This document shows positions 35,173 through 46,462 of a stretch of DNA of 64,000 bases, in pieces. Made by a program: the position numbers and the translations under genes. This DNA is from Przewalskia tangutica. Taxonomy: Eukaryota > Streptophyta > Magnoliopsida > Solanales > Solanaceae. The notes beneath the pieces are model-generated. The model searched no databases, was not told where the DNA came from, and was given only the letters and a program-made list of their open reading frames with translations. How positions within the stretch are numbered: the first letter of the stretch is position 1; every line of letters begins with the position of its first letter. The stretch covers positions 29,302,446 to 29,366,445 of the forward strand of contig CM056724.1 of the NCBI GenBank assembly GCA_029844215.1. Direction: 5' to 3'.

Positions 35173-35832
35173 TTCAGGATCTATAAAATCATCTTGTCTA
35201 GAATAGTGGAGCAGAATACTAGAAGAAGTACCATTGCCATTGTTACCTACTGTAGAAGAAGTACCGCAGAAAAGACTTTTGCTCTTTTCATTTTAATTAT
35301 GATAATAAATAGTTAAAGACTTAAAGATAATGAAATTAAATGTGCTAAATGAAATAAAACAAAATAATAATTTAATGAGAGAACGAATGTACCAAACGCC
35401 GACGTAGAGTCGACGTGTAATCGAGAGGTTGAAAATTGAAACTTTGCTCGATAGATAATCGGAATCCTCAAGCTAGTTGCCAACTTCACCCCCAATTCTA
35501 AAATTAATAAATAGATTGAATATGTAGTAGACAATGTTGTATAGAGATTGATTGATAATTGATTGAGAGATTAGAGTAGAAAGATTTGTGAAAATAATAA
35601 GAAGAGGAATGATGTATTTAGAGTTGAAAAATTGGGTTAAAGTGTAAATATAATAACTTAGGGTTAAAAATAAATATAAAGGGGTAGGGGTTGGGAGGGG
35701 GAGGCCAAAATGGCGTTGTCAACTACCAAAATGTAAAATGGTCGTTGACAACGGCTATTTTCTCGCAAAGGAGGGGCGGACTCGGGAGTCGGGGCGGGAT
35801 CGGGGCCTGGCGGGGTCGGGTCGGGCGGGACC

Positions 35833-37203
35833 TGATGCGCGGTAAGATGTGCACACTTTAAACGCAAGTGCACGTTATCGTGACAAGTAGTATAGTCTTG
35901 ATAAGACCGAATATCGTCCTCAAGGATTAGGGTTCAATTACCAACTATCTATTTTTTTGGTATCTATTTGGTAAATTGATATTTAGATTTGTTGTTTTTA
36001 ACTAAGGATTATAAAAGTTATTTAACTAAAAGGGTTTACTTCAGTGATGATGAGAATAGGGCTTCCACGTCTCTTCATTATCCGCTTATGCTACTTATTA
36101 ATGCAATAACTTATGGTTTTCTTCTTTTGGAGAAATCAGGTTCACTAAATCATTTTATACTCCCGTTAGGGTTATATAAACACTCAACCCCAGTATTGCA
36201 CCTTACCTACCTTTCGGTGATAAGGATAACTCTATAGGAGGATTAAGAACAAGAACCTAGTTAACCGTCACGCACAATGCGCAAAATTAGGGTTTTTAAG
36301 CCTCTCATTAACGCTACATAAATAATTGAGGTATTTTCATCCCCAATCCAAGAATGTCTACCCAACTTACAAGATATTCACAATCCCCTTTCGAACTGAT
36401 TAGAAATCATATAGTGATAATTAGTTGTCAATTAATTACCAAGAATTCAACTCAAATATTGGATAGATCTCAACAAAGAAGAATAACCATAAGCGTGCAT
36501 TAAATCATAACATAAGTTTCAGAGATTCAACATGGAAAGTTATAGATGAATTAGTTCCTAGCCATTGACATGACAAGAACTAATCCCATGTTCATCATAC
36601 AAAAACTGAAATAAATAAAAGAAAAGGAAAATAAATTACTATACTATGGTCTTTACTCTCTAAGCAAGAAGCTTTGTGTTGTGCAAGAAGGGGAACCCTT
36701 AAAAACTGCCTAGGGTTCTCCTTTTATAGCCGAAACCGCCTCGACTTTTCCCTGCAGCTCGCCCAAAATCCGTCTGAAACCTAATTTTTCGCGTCGGCGC
36801 GCCGCAGATGCGCGCGCCGGAACTGTAATCCGTCGGATGATTTGGCGCCGCGCCCGATTCTGCATGCGGTAGCGCCGCGCGGCTCAGCAAGCTTCGGATG
36901 TTTAGGCGCCGCCGCCGCTGTCATGCGTAGCGCGCTGAAGTCTTCGCAGCCTCTCGATAGTGGGCGCCGCGCTTCGATCGGTGAGGCGCGCATGCGATGC
37001 AGGTTTCAACCTGTTCGCCACTTTCTCTGTTTTTAGCTCGAATCTCCTTTGCCCTCTTTAGCTCCTTTTCCGCCATTTGACCATTTTAACCACTTTGACT
37101 CAAAAGAAAGGAAAACTATCCTAATACGACATTTATATGTGCAAAACGGGACAAAAGACTAACTAAAACTGACTCAAAAGGTGTATATAAAATACACCGA
37201 TCA
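35833..37203 (-). repeat. Athila 3' LTR (1371 bp)
   Basis: TGATGCGCGG...ACACCGATCA. It carries a TATA box (CTATAAAA, minus, 36722-36729) with a GC-rich GGCGCC/GCGCCG cluster just upstream in transcription sense (36790-36985). The AT-rich half matches 43034-43910 closely; the GC-rich part is strongly diverged. Confidence 0.9.
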
Positions 37204-38442
37204 AATACCCCCAAACTTAACCTTTGCTTGCCCTCGAGCAAAGATAGAAAGAAAGAAATAAAAGACTCAAAGAAACGAAAAATAAAAGACTCACTGACAT
37301 TGATCACTTTTGCTGCATTAGTGTTAACTAGAAAAACATGAAGGTTAGCAAAATAATATGCAGGAACATATAACATGACATTTCAGCACATTAAGCTAGA
37401 TATTTCGCAAACTCATATTCATCATGCTTAATGGAAGTCAATATATTTAAATCATGCATATAAATTCAAGAATTCCTATGGCATGCTTACTTGTTATTCT
37501 CCACTAATTCTGAATATGCATAAAAGAGATCTTCAGGACTTTAAGGGTTGTAATGTCGGCTTCGGTATAGGTAGGTAAAAGTAGGCAATTTAGGCTCATT
37601 TCGTGTACCATAAGCTCTTCAGCTTTTCAGTATTTCATTTTCTTTTTTTTTTGTTTTTTCCTTCACTTCGATTCTATCTTTTCCCTCTTTTGTTTTGGGA
37701 GAGTGAAGTATATAATAATGACAAGTACCCCCAAACTTATGCTTTTGCCTATTTCTTATTACTTTTGTATTGGGGTGCAACAGACTTATTCACTCTTTTT
37801 GTCTCTTTTTTTAACACAATGTATTCCACTATTTCATATTTTCACTTATGGTACAATTTGTGGGAATATAGGGTGTCAAAGAAGACGTTTCAAATTTAGG
37901 CTCAATGGGGCTGACTAGGGATATTTTTAAAGTACGGGATAGAAAAGAATGGTAAGAATTTGATATCAAAGAAATGCCTGAGTCATCTCCCTAACACGTA
38001 TCCTAACTATTTACTTTCAAATAGCAAGCAATCATAACACATAAGTATTTATCATTTAGCATGCATAACTCAAGCAAGAAACTCCAACTAGGCAGTTACG
38101 CGAGTTTTTGGCATATCTAACTTAGGTGTTTAGATAGTTGCTTTAATTCCGTTACATTATTCTACCTTACTTCACTAGGTGTTTCTAGAAACTACAACAT
38201 ACATGATCTTTTGACAGACAATTATGACTCAAAAAGAAAAAAATTTGTGACTCAAAAATACATAAAAACAATAAAAAGACTTAAATAAAACATAACATGA
38301 CACAAATAAAAAAAACAATAAAAAGACTTAAATAACACATAACATGACACAAATAAAACACCCCCAAACTTAAATCACACATTGTCCCCAATGTGTGTAG
38401 ACTCAAAGACAATAAAAGAAATAAGACACTTACAGACTTTGG

Positions 38443-39490
38443 CTAAAATGGTGGTGGTGGCGGTGGCATGGGATAGTGCGTGGACCACTGACTGAACAAG
38501 GAACTCAACTCGTTGATTTGTTGCCTTGTTTCTTGCATCCTTGTATCATCGTGTCCAAACTCAATCATCCTCATCCGATTTTGAAACAATTGCTCCATCG
38601 GCGCGAAGGTTCGCTTCGTGGTTGGCCGGTGGCTAGGTCCTCGCCTCATATGAGCCCCTATTTCGTGCTCATCTTCGCCCATGGCGGTATTCGCTGCTGC
38701 CGCCACTGGTTGTACTCTCCGTCTGCTCGGGGGCTTGGTGCAGGAAAGAGTGCACTATCCCACAGACACCGGCAGCTGGTTTCTCTCATGAGTGTCGCTG
38801 GTAGTCTTGGGACCGCACTCACGTGGCGTAGACCGCAATAAGTGAACCGTGTCCCAATCCACCGTTGTCACCAACCTGCTGATTTCTTCAATGCTCGCAC
38901 TATTTCTTTCCCACATCAATCGCCATTCCTCATAATTCCATATATCGGTTTAATCTTATCCTCCGCACACTGGGCGTGTGGATGGAATCACGCGGCGCCG
39001 ACGAAATATAGCCAACCTTTGGCCACTTTGTTGAATTGGCACTGCTCAGCTCTTGATCCATTTCTTCCAATATCAAAACAACCTCACGGTAGCTCACTGT
39101 CTGCAACGGCATTCCAATGATGCGGTCGCTTCTAGACCATGTTCTAAAGTGATTCCAATCACTTCTTTCTTCAACATCAACCGCCTTCAATTGTGCATTT
39201 ACATTCTCTGTCACGCATACATAAGCTCCCTAACAAAGCATCCCCTTTCCACCTTCTCCGAAAGTTGGCATAAAATTCACGCACCATTGTTGTGTTCATC
39301 GTGCTATCTTCTCCGATTTACGAATCTCTCCACCCTTAACTCAATCATAGCCCTGATGGGCTCATAAACATCTTCCTCCCCATATGACTCTCCGTAGTCC
39401 ATTCCCTTCTCGTATTATGGGTCCGCATCGCTTTTTGTATCTTTGGAAGGCTTCGTAGCTCACAAACCTAGTATTATCGTAATGTGGGGT
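38443..39490 (-). pseudogene. Athila accessory ORF (plant transposon-protein domain type), broken
   Basis: Minus-strand reading from about 39480 gives a RFVSYEAFQRYKK-like start, a VREFYANF motif near 39265, then frames 39214-38930 (TENVNAQLKAVDVEERSDWN...) and 38706-38443 (MRRGPSHRPTTKRTF, QNRMRMIEFG, ending in seven consecutive prolines, then F). The opening pattern resembles the PF20167 domain also present at 3930-4916. It lies between the end of pol and the 3' LTR, the usual place of Athila's second ORF. Frameshifts are present. Its function is unknown; an envelope-like role was once proposed for Athila ORF2 but is not supported by this sequence. Confidence 0.55.
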
Positions 39491-39499
39491 CAGTGGATG

Positions 39500-40330
39500 T
39501 GAGCCTCTTCTCTTCCCGTTGGACATGGTTTAAAATAGTTTCGAGCTTTCAATTTAGTGGCACAATGTTTCTTACACAATCAACAACTAGCAATAACACA
39601 ACACCCCAAACTTCAACTCTTCTACCCAATACCCACACTCCTTTTCTACTCTTTTCTCCAAACTTCACAATCAACTTTTCAAGATCCAACTACTTCAACT
39701 ACAATACTCCTTCAAACTACTACCTCCGTGACTTCAAGAAAGGATTCAAGAACGTAAAAAGATTACCTTTTTCTCGGTAAGATTCAAGCCGCTTCTTGTT
39801 TCAATTGGTGGTTTGAGGCTATGGAATGGAGCTTTGTTATTTGAGATAACTAAGAGTTTTAGGAATTTAAGAGTTTTTATTGTGGTGGGTTGGATTTATG
39901 GAGGATTCAGGCAAATTTTCGGATTTTCGTGGTTTTGGAAAGGAAGGTTAGGTTTTGAAATTGGATTTGGGGAAAATCTTATTTCGGGCGCTTAAGTTTT
40001 GGATTCCCGCCAAGGCGTTCGCTTTTAGCCATGGCGCCTAATCTTCTACGCCCTTCGACTTTCGTCAGCGCCATATTGGAAATACGCTAAACTTGGCAAA
40101 TTTTTGAATTCTACCGCCGCTCGCTTCGGCGCCGCGCTTGAACTGCGTCTGCTCGCTTCTTTTCGCGCCGCTGCTCTGCGCCATGGCTACCCGCTTTTTC
40201 TCGAAATCTCGCTTCCATTCACTTTTCGCCTTTCGCTTTGTTTGCCTGCACTGCCAATAACACAAACACAAGACCCCAAGACCGTGAGATCGTTTCTTAG
40301 ACAAAATAAAATAAACTAAAGAGTAAATTA
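39500..40330 (-). promoter_or_regulatory. Leader of the Athila accessory ORF with GC-rich motifs
   Basis: Between the pol remnant and the accessory ORF lies a GC-rich stretch (40010-40200, several GGCGCC/GCGCCG motifs), then an A/C-rich leader on the plus strand (pyrimidine/G-rich on the minus). The layout parallels 3290-3930 in front of the related ORF, suggesting a shared internal promoter and leader. This is inference. Confidence 0.35.
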
Positions 40331-40569
40331 AAATAACATAATTAAAAACATTGGTTGCCTCCCAAGTAGCGCTTTTTTAACGCTTTTAGCCGGACGCAAG
40401 TTCCTTAGCCTTAATAACCCCGTGGATTAAGCCCCAACCAATCCATTTCTCCACATTTGGCGTTTTCTTTTCTTCTTTTCTTCTTAGCATTATCGATGGG
40501 GAGTTCAGAATACTTACCTCCTTTAGTGGCATTTCAAAGAAACCATGCCTCGCTTGGGCTCATCGCTCT

Positions 40570-41050
40570 TTGGTTGACTTGTATTGGCTCGCATGGGGTT
40601 TGATGGTGCTGATTGCAAAGCACCCATTCATTGTTGGTGGCTCAACGACGTGTTTAAAAACTTTAAACACCATTTCTTCATTCTCCACCCTTAATGTTAA
40701 CTCTCCTCTTTCAACATCAATCAACGCCTCCCTGCTAGGAATGGCCTCCCAATATGATAGGGATTTCCGCCTTCTTCCATATAAAGAATGAGGAAGTCTG
40801 CAGAAAGAAAAATTTTCCTACTTTCACAATCACGCCCTCGATCTTGCCTCTTGGATGAACCATCGCCATCCGCGGCTTGCAGCTTATCAGGGTTGGTTGG
40901 CCTCACCCAACTCCAATCTTTTGAATACCGATAAGTGGCATGAGATTTATACTTGCCCCTAAATCACATGTAGCTCTGTGCAAGTTACCCCGCCCATCGC
41001 AAGGTAGTGTAAAGCTCCCCGATCTTTTAGCTTTGGTGGCAACTTTTTCT
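40570..41050 (-). pseudogene. Athila aspartic protease, joined directly to the end of pol
   Basis: The minus strand near 40950-40985 reads ATCDLGASINLMPL, with the retroviral-type Asp-Leu-Gly-Ala-Ser site typical of Athila protease. The 40906-40721 frame adds FLSADFLILYMEEG and HIGRPFLA, the flap and C-terminal signatures. Beyond it the strand reaches a stop at about 40530 and then an AAGCGCTACTTGGGAGGCAACC-like tail that I recall from the 3' end of Athila pol. RT, RNase H and integrase are therefore missing between them. Frameshifts also occur. Confidence 0.7.
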
Positions 41051-41551
41051 CGCATGATAGCACTACACTCTTCTCATAGTGCTACTATTTCGCATGGCCA
41101 ACTTTTTCTTCTTCCCCAAGATCTCCTTCATAAACTTGAAATAGGAGGCATCTGCTCTAATGCCTCTATGAAAGGTATGTTGATACGCATTTTCCCGAAT
41201 GTCTCCAAAAATTTGGAGAATTGTTTATCAACCGCCTTTCACGTAGTCTCTGGGAAAGGATCTTCTCTCAGATACTCCTTCTCCGAGCTTTCTACTACTG
41301 GTGGGATCAATCACCTTCTTTTTCTAACTCGCTTTCTTCTCAACTACTGCTGCGGTATCGCCGCTTCCAACTGCTTGCCGCTTCTCAATTGCATCGCTCA
41401 CATCGCTCCTCGATTTACCTGTGTTGCTTGGCAATGTCCCATGTGGCCTGCTGTTTGCCCGCTTTGCTAGCTGACCTACTTGAGTTTCCAAGTTCCTGAA
41501 TGAGGATCCAGCTTCGCGAATCGGTCTGGCGCTGCGCGCGCCACTACCGCT

Positions 41552-42916
41552 TTACTGCTCGCTTTTCACAACCGCGTTGAATCGCTGAGGCCGCGGGCTG
41601 AATGAAGGGCCGCTGATTCTCGTACCTGGTTCTGTGCATCGCCTCGTATTGGTTCTCGCTGCCTCGTATTGATTCTGCGTTCTTGGTATTGGTTCTCGCC
41701 GGTTCTCGTGCCTGGTTCTCACGCCTGGTCTCCTCTCTATGAGAAATTTGGGTGGTTCCTCCACCGGATTATAAGTGTTGGAGTAGGGGTTGTTCTTGCC
41801 TCGATAATTACCTATGGCGGACACTCGCCGCTCCATTGCTATATTGTTGGGATCACCAAGGACACTCAAATGTATGTGGGCCACCACATATTTCACTTTT
41901 AGACATCTGCACCGCATTTATCGACACCGTATGTTCTACGCAATCGTTTCGCTAAAAGGGCCACTGGGCATTCAAGGCAAGAATAGCATCTATTTCGTGG
42001 ACTCCCATCGTTTTTCTCCCACTTGTCGACCTCTTCAGTGATACGGTTGTTGGTGGCCATATCTTCTAATAGCTCATGAGCCGCGGGTCGCTTTTCCTCA
42101 CGAATGCTCCACCGCCGCATCTATAATGGTTCTGTCAGATCGCCACTTGTAGAAGATGTCGACCAAGTTCCACAACTCAACGAATGGTGTGGGCACTTTC
42201 TCCAGATCTTTGAACATTTCCCAAGCTTCATATAAGGACTCTCCATCCGCTTGGTAGTTGTTCAACTCCTCTCGCTTTGCCGCTTTACACGGGAAAGAAC
42301 TTGGCTAGGAATTTATGTGCACTCTTGCCATGTAAAAATTGAATCGCCTACAGGAATTCAACCATACTTTTGCTCTATCCTCGAGTGAGAAGGGAAAGAG
42401 CCTCAACTGACAAGATCATCGAACGCCGTTATATCTGAAAGTTGCACATAACTCCAAGAAATTAGCTATGTGCATATGTGGATCCTCCGATGGTAGTCCT
42501 CCAAATTGCACTGTGTGTTGTACCATGCTCAGAATCGCCGGTTTTATCTCGAAGTTGTTGGCTCCTATTGCAGGGAGCCTAATGCATGTCTGTGCTCCAT
42601 TCACTCTTGGCAGCACATAGTCCCCCAAACTTCTTTCTGGCTGGATTTGGACTCTCTCCTCCACGTCCATTGGTACTTGCCGAGGCATTCCTGGGTTATG
42701 TTGATTTTCACCTAACCCTTCTCTCATCATGTTATTGTTTTGAGCACCGTCCATTTCTATCAAAGTTGCAATCCGCTGATTCTTTCTGCTCGCTTGCGTT
42801 TTCTCAATCTCTGGATCAAGGAACAAGAGTGTCTGCTCCTCTTCTCCTTCGCATAAACTGATTTCCTGAAATAGATCAAAAACAAACAACCAATCACGGT
42901 ACCTCGAATTTTCCAA
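41552..42916 (-). pseudogene. Athila gag, broken
   Basis: The 42916-42416 frame (166 aa) carries the Athila capsid signature (LPAIGANNFEIKPAILSMVQ, VQFGGLPSEDPHMHIANFLE). 42400-42120 decodes in other frames to the continuing capsid helices. 42120-41899 includes ITEEVDKWE and VDKCG, and 41917-41552 includes ERRVSAIGNYRGKNNPYSNTYNP, a C-terminal Athila gag segment. Gag forms the particle. At least two frameshifts are present. Residues before about 60 of the first frame may belong to the leader. Confidence 0.8.
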
Positions 42917-43010
42917 AAATAATAAAAAACGTAAAAATTAAAAATAAAAATAAAAATTAAAAACCAAATTAGAAATTAAAAATAGACAAATTTGATATTG
43001 AACTATGCCT

Positions 43011-43027
43011 AATCCCCGACAGCGCCA
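43011..43027 (-). other. Primer binding site of the Athila element
   Basis: The minus strand reads TGGCGCTGTCGGGGATT a few bases inside the 5' LTR, the pattern typical of Athila elements. Confidence 0.7.
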
Positions 43028-43033
43028 AAAACT

Positions 43034-44387
43034 TGATGCGCAGAAGATGCACACACTTTAAACGCAAGTGCACGTTATCGTGATAAGTAGTATAGTCTTG
43101 ATAAGACCGAATATCGCCTCATGATTAGGTTCAATTACCAACTATCTATTTTTGGTATCTATTTGGTAAATTGATATTTAGATTTGTTGTTTTTAACTAA
43201 GGATTATAAAAGCTATTTAACTAAAAGGGTTTACTTCAGTGATGATGAGAATAGGGCTTCCACGTCTCCTCACTATCCGCTTATGCTACTTATTAATGCA
43301 ATAACTTATGGTTTTCTTCTTTTGGAGAAAACAGGTTCACTAAATCGTTTTATACTCCCGTTAGGGTTATATAAACACTCAACCCCAGTATTGCACCTTA
43401 CCTACCTTTCTGATAAGGATAACTCTATAGGAGGATTAAGAACAAGAACCTAGTTAACCGTCACGCACAATGCGCAAAATTAGGGTTTTAAGCCTCTCAT
43501 TAACGCTTACATAAATAATTGAGGTATTTTCATCCCCAATCCAAGAATGTCTACCCAACTTACAAGATATTCACAATCCCCTTTCTAACTGATTAGAAAT
43601 CATATAGTGATAATTAGTTGTCAATTAATTACCAAGAATTCAACTCAAATATTCGATAGATCTCAACAAGAAGAAGAATAACCATAAGCATGCATTAAAT
43701 CATAACATAAGTTTCTAGAGATTCAACATGGAAAGCTCCTATGAGGAATTAGTTCCTAGCCATTGACATGACAAGAACTAATCTCATGTTCATCATACAA
43801 AACTGAAAAAAGAAAAGAAAAGGAAAAGAAATTACTAGACTATGGTCTTCAATCTCTAAGCAAGAAGCCTTGTAAAGAAGGAACCCTTAAAACCGCCTAG
43901 GGTTCTCCTTTTATAGCCGAAACCGCCTCAACTTTTCCTCGCAGCCCGGTCCAAAATCCGTCGAAACCTAATTTTTCGTCGGCGCTGCTGTTCGCATGCG
44001 CCATGCCGCCGAATCTCGCAATCCGTCGGATGATTTGCCGCCGCCCGATTTCTCGGTAGCCATGCGGCCGCAACTCTGTAGCTTCTCGGATGTTTAGCGT
44101 CGCGCCCGCACTGCCGTTACGAGGCGCCGCGGCGCAGTCTTATGCGCCTCTTGGATAGTGGCGCCGCGGCCTCGCTTCGATCGCAGGTAGCCGCGCTGGC
44201 TGGGTTTCACTGCTCGCCACTTTCTCTGCTTTAGCTCGAATCTCCTCTTTTAGCTCATTTTCCGCCATTTGGCCATTTTAACCACTTTGACTCAAAGAAA
44301 GGAAAACTATTCTAATACGACACTTATATGTGCAAACGACAAAAGACTAACTAAAATCGACTCAAAGGTGTATATAAAATACAATCA
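43034..44387 (-). repeat. Athila 5' LTR (1354 bp)
   Basis: TGATGCGCAG...ATACAATCA, paired with 35833-37203. TATA box CTATAAAA on the minus strand at 43909-43916, with the GC-rich cluster at 43975-44200. Confidence 0.9.
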
Positions 44388-44399
44388 CTGTCCCGCCAT

Positions 44400-44423
44400 A
44401 CTTTTTTTTTTTTTTTTTTTTTA
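44400..44423. repeat. Poly(T) run in the hAT right arm
   Basis: An uninterrupted T run of about 20 bases lies just outside the Athila LTR. A matching T run lies in the hAT left arm near 32518-32533. Confidence 0.8.
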
Positions 44424-44498
44424 TAAGCGGGGTCGTGTCGAGTCGGTCTGGTCCGCCGGACCGGACGGGTCGGGTTGGCGACCATCGATCAAATTCTA

Positions 44499-45840
44499 GT
44501 TTAGCCTCTCTGATAGTCTGCCATGTCTAAGATTTTAGAAACCTTTTTGATCTTGTTGTGGCATCGGAAATGGATGGTGGTATCCCCCCTTTGCTCTCTT
44601 ATCTGTCACGTTGGAAGGACTCGTAGTCAGGATTCTTGTACCATTTACTGTTGTGTTTCTGCATTTTTAAGCAAACAGATGATGTGCTCTGCGGAATTAA
44701 TCATAAGCGTTTGGAGGTTAAAATACATTGCATTCTCGAGGTTGAGTGTTGGCCGTGTTTGGGGCGTTTTGAGGCTCAAAATATTGTATCTTAGATTGGG
44801 CCGATTGTTGTTATCTTTACTACATTTTATTGCCACTATATCGCTACATTATGATGCTATTTTGGGCTGAACCACGATCGTGTTTGGCCGATTCACTGCA
44901 TTTTAGGCGATTTAAGGCGCCATTGTCATCTGTTTTCAAGCCTCTTCACTGCATTTTGAACTAAACAACCGCTTTTTTCGCCACATTTTAACCAAAGATA
45001 TATTCTTTGGATTTTCAAAGCGCCATCACTGCGGTTTCTAAGGAAAACGATTGCTACACCGATAAAAACCCCACCGATTTGAACATGATACTATACTTGG
45101 CCGATGAGAATAATTAATTTGAGGTCATGACCCTCCGGAAAGGTTGTCCCTCGGTTTGCTTTCCTTCGGAAAAGGGCGATGATGAGACTTATAGATTCTT
45201 TCACACATCTACGGGAAATCAACATGCGTTGGCAAGGTGACTAAAATGACTGACGAGTCACTAGTTCGCAACCACGACATGATTGTAATGTCCCTTTATA
45301 AAAAAATATAGATCTGAGCCCTCCGTAATTAAAACTCCTATTGTTTTATACGGATCCGAAGGTTTTACTCGCATTTATTTATTATTTTACTAACTCTTTT
45401 ACTAAGTGTTTTTGCAGGTACCCGGAGACGCATTCCGATATTAAAGCTTGCGCAAAAAAGGAAAATAAAAGTGAAATACCGCTAAGTTCTCTTCACTCTC
45501 TCTTTATATGATTTTTGCTTTCGTTACAACCTTGTTAAATATATATCTTATTTAAATATTTGCATGCCTAGTTTAAATATCTTTTAGTTAGTTTAATAAT
45601 TGTAGAATACCTTTAGAATACATGTTAGCACAATAATATCAACCTAAGTTTGACCGGACAACCGCAAGTTAGCGGATCTTAGAGGATGTCTAACCCCTTT
45701 CCTTTAGGATAATAAAGAATCCTTACCCGAAATCTCATAAATTCCGTAGACCCTTAAAATGGAGTTTAATGTTGACTTTATTTAGTTAGATTAAAACTCC
45801 TATTGTTTTATACGGATCTGAAGGTTTTACTCACATTTAT
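44499..45840 (+). repeat. Ogre-leader-like segment, copy 2, with LTR R-U5-like end
   Basis: Repeats 30527-32240 after the hAT insertion, then continues into 45640-45770 (AACCTAAGTTTGACCGG, CCGCAAGTTAGCGGATCTT, GGATGTCTAACCCC). That part matches 60640-60760 in the plus-strand Ogre LTR and, inverted, 5090-5290. A third partial copy of 'CGGATCTGAAGGTTTTACTC' lies at 45812-45836. It is either an Ogre LTR insertion or leader DNA captured by the CACTA element. Confidence 0.65.
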
Positions 45841-46425
45841 TTATTTTTCTAACTTCCTTTCTTTTACACTTTGCGAGGAACATTCGAACAATATGACATA
45901 TCAAAGTGGGATTCTACAGAGATGAAGATTTGTTGGAATCGCACAAGTTTCCAATGGCTGGGATTCTCATTTTTTTTTTGTTGTTGTGTTTGATGATAAC
46001 ATTAGATGTTTTAAAAAATAATTTGTAATGTTTCAGATTTAATGTATTAGAACAATTTCATTATGTGGGTGACATTTTAGTTATAATATATTTACAATTC
46101 TAATTTATTTTATTTAATGTCAAAAACTAATTTTCCCGCCAATTTAAATCAAATTTAATAAAAAAAATCTGCCAATTTAAATTAATTTTATTTAAAATTT
46201 TCTGCCAAAAAATATTATTTCATTAATAATTTCGCTGGAAAATTTAAAAAAAAAAGGGAAAAGTCAAAGTCAAACATCACAGTTTGTGACGGTTTTTTAT
46301 AACCGTCACAACAACCGTCACGAATTTGTGACAGTACCTACCGTAACACTTAGAAAAACCGTTACAAAACTTCTTTCGTGACGATTTTTAACCGTCATGA
46401 TAGACCTTTTCTTTTATAGTGATAT

Positions 46426-46426
<1 letters not shown>

Positions 46427-46459
<33 letters not shown>
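46427..46459. repeat. (TA)n microsatellite
   Basis: About 14 TA units directly outside the CACTA right terminus. Confidence 0.9.

Positions 46460-46462
<3 letters not shown>

Larger units (their letters stand above)
35833..44387 (-). mobile_element. Athila-lineage Ty3/gypsy element, internally deleted, minus strand
   Basis: LTRs at 35833-37203 (3') and 43034-44387 (5') start TGATGCGC and end GATCA/AATCA. The PBS (43011-43027) reads TGGCGCTGTCGGGGATT and the PPT (37204-37216) GTTTGGGGGTATT. Gag and protease are recognisable, RT, RNase H and integrase are absent, and an accessory ORF precedes the 3' LTR. At 8555 bp it is shorter than full Athila elements, usually above 10 kb. It sits inside the hAT element. 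Flanking 5-mers (GGACC and CTGTC) do not match, so no target duplication is seen. Confidence 0.85.
32372..44498 (-). mobile_element. hAT transposon (about 3.57 kb of its own sequence) interrupted by Athila
   Basis: Target duplications GTTTAGCC lie at 32364-32371 and 44499-44506. The left end starts TAGGATCGCCAATGGCC; the right end in reverse complement reads TAGAATTTGATCGATGGTCGCCAA, sharing TAG and GATCGCCAA/GGTCGCCAA with a gap. Subterminal regions are rich in GGGTCGGGCGGG. It encodes a broken BED-type hAT transposase on the minus strand. The Athila element at 35833-44387 lies inside, leaving 3461 bp plus 111 bp of hAT sequence. The duplication matches the uninterrupted paralogous site at 30527-30545, which supports the insertion. 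Confidence 0.8.
28740..46422. mobile_element. CACTA-like transposon block containing nested hAT and Athila elements
   Basis: The right edge ends ...CTTTTATAGTG at 46422, so the inverted terminus starts CACTATAAAAGAAAAGGTC. The left edge near 28740-28775 has a diverged counterpart (GAGAAAAAGGACCTACCGTGA). Both ends carry subterminal repeats of GTGACGGTTTTTAACCGTCAC type (28831-28915 and 46275-46410), characteristic of En/Spm-like CACTA elements. No TNP2-like transposase is recognisable, so it is non-autonomous or decayed. The interior includes Ogre-leader-like DNA. The left boundary is approximate and a 3-bp target duplication was not confirmed. Confidence 0.6.

Noticed and set aside
35828..44392. 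Target duplication of the Athila element
   Set aside because: Flanking 5-mers GGACC and CTGTC do not match, so none is claimed.
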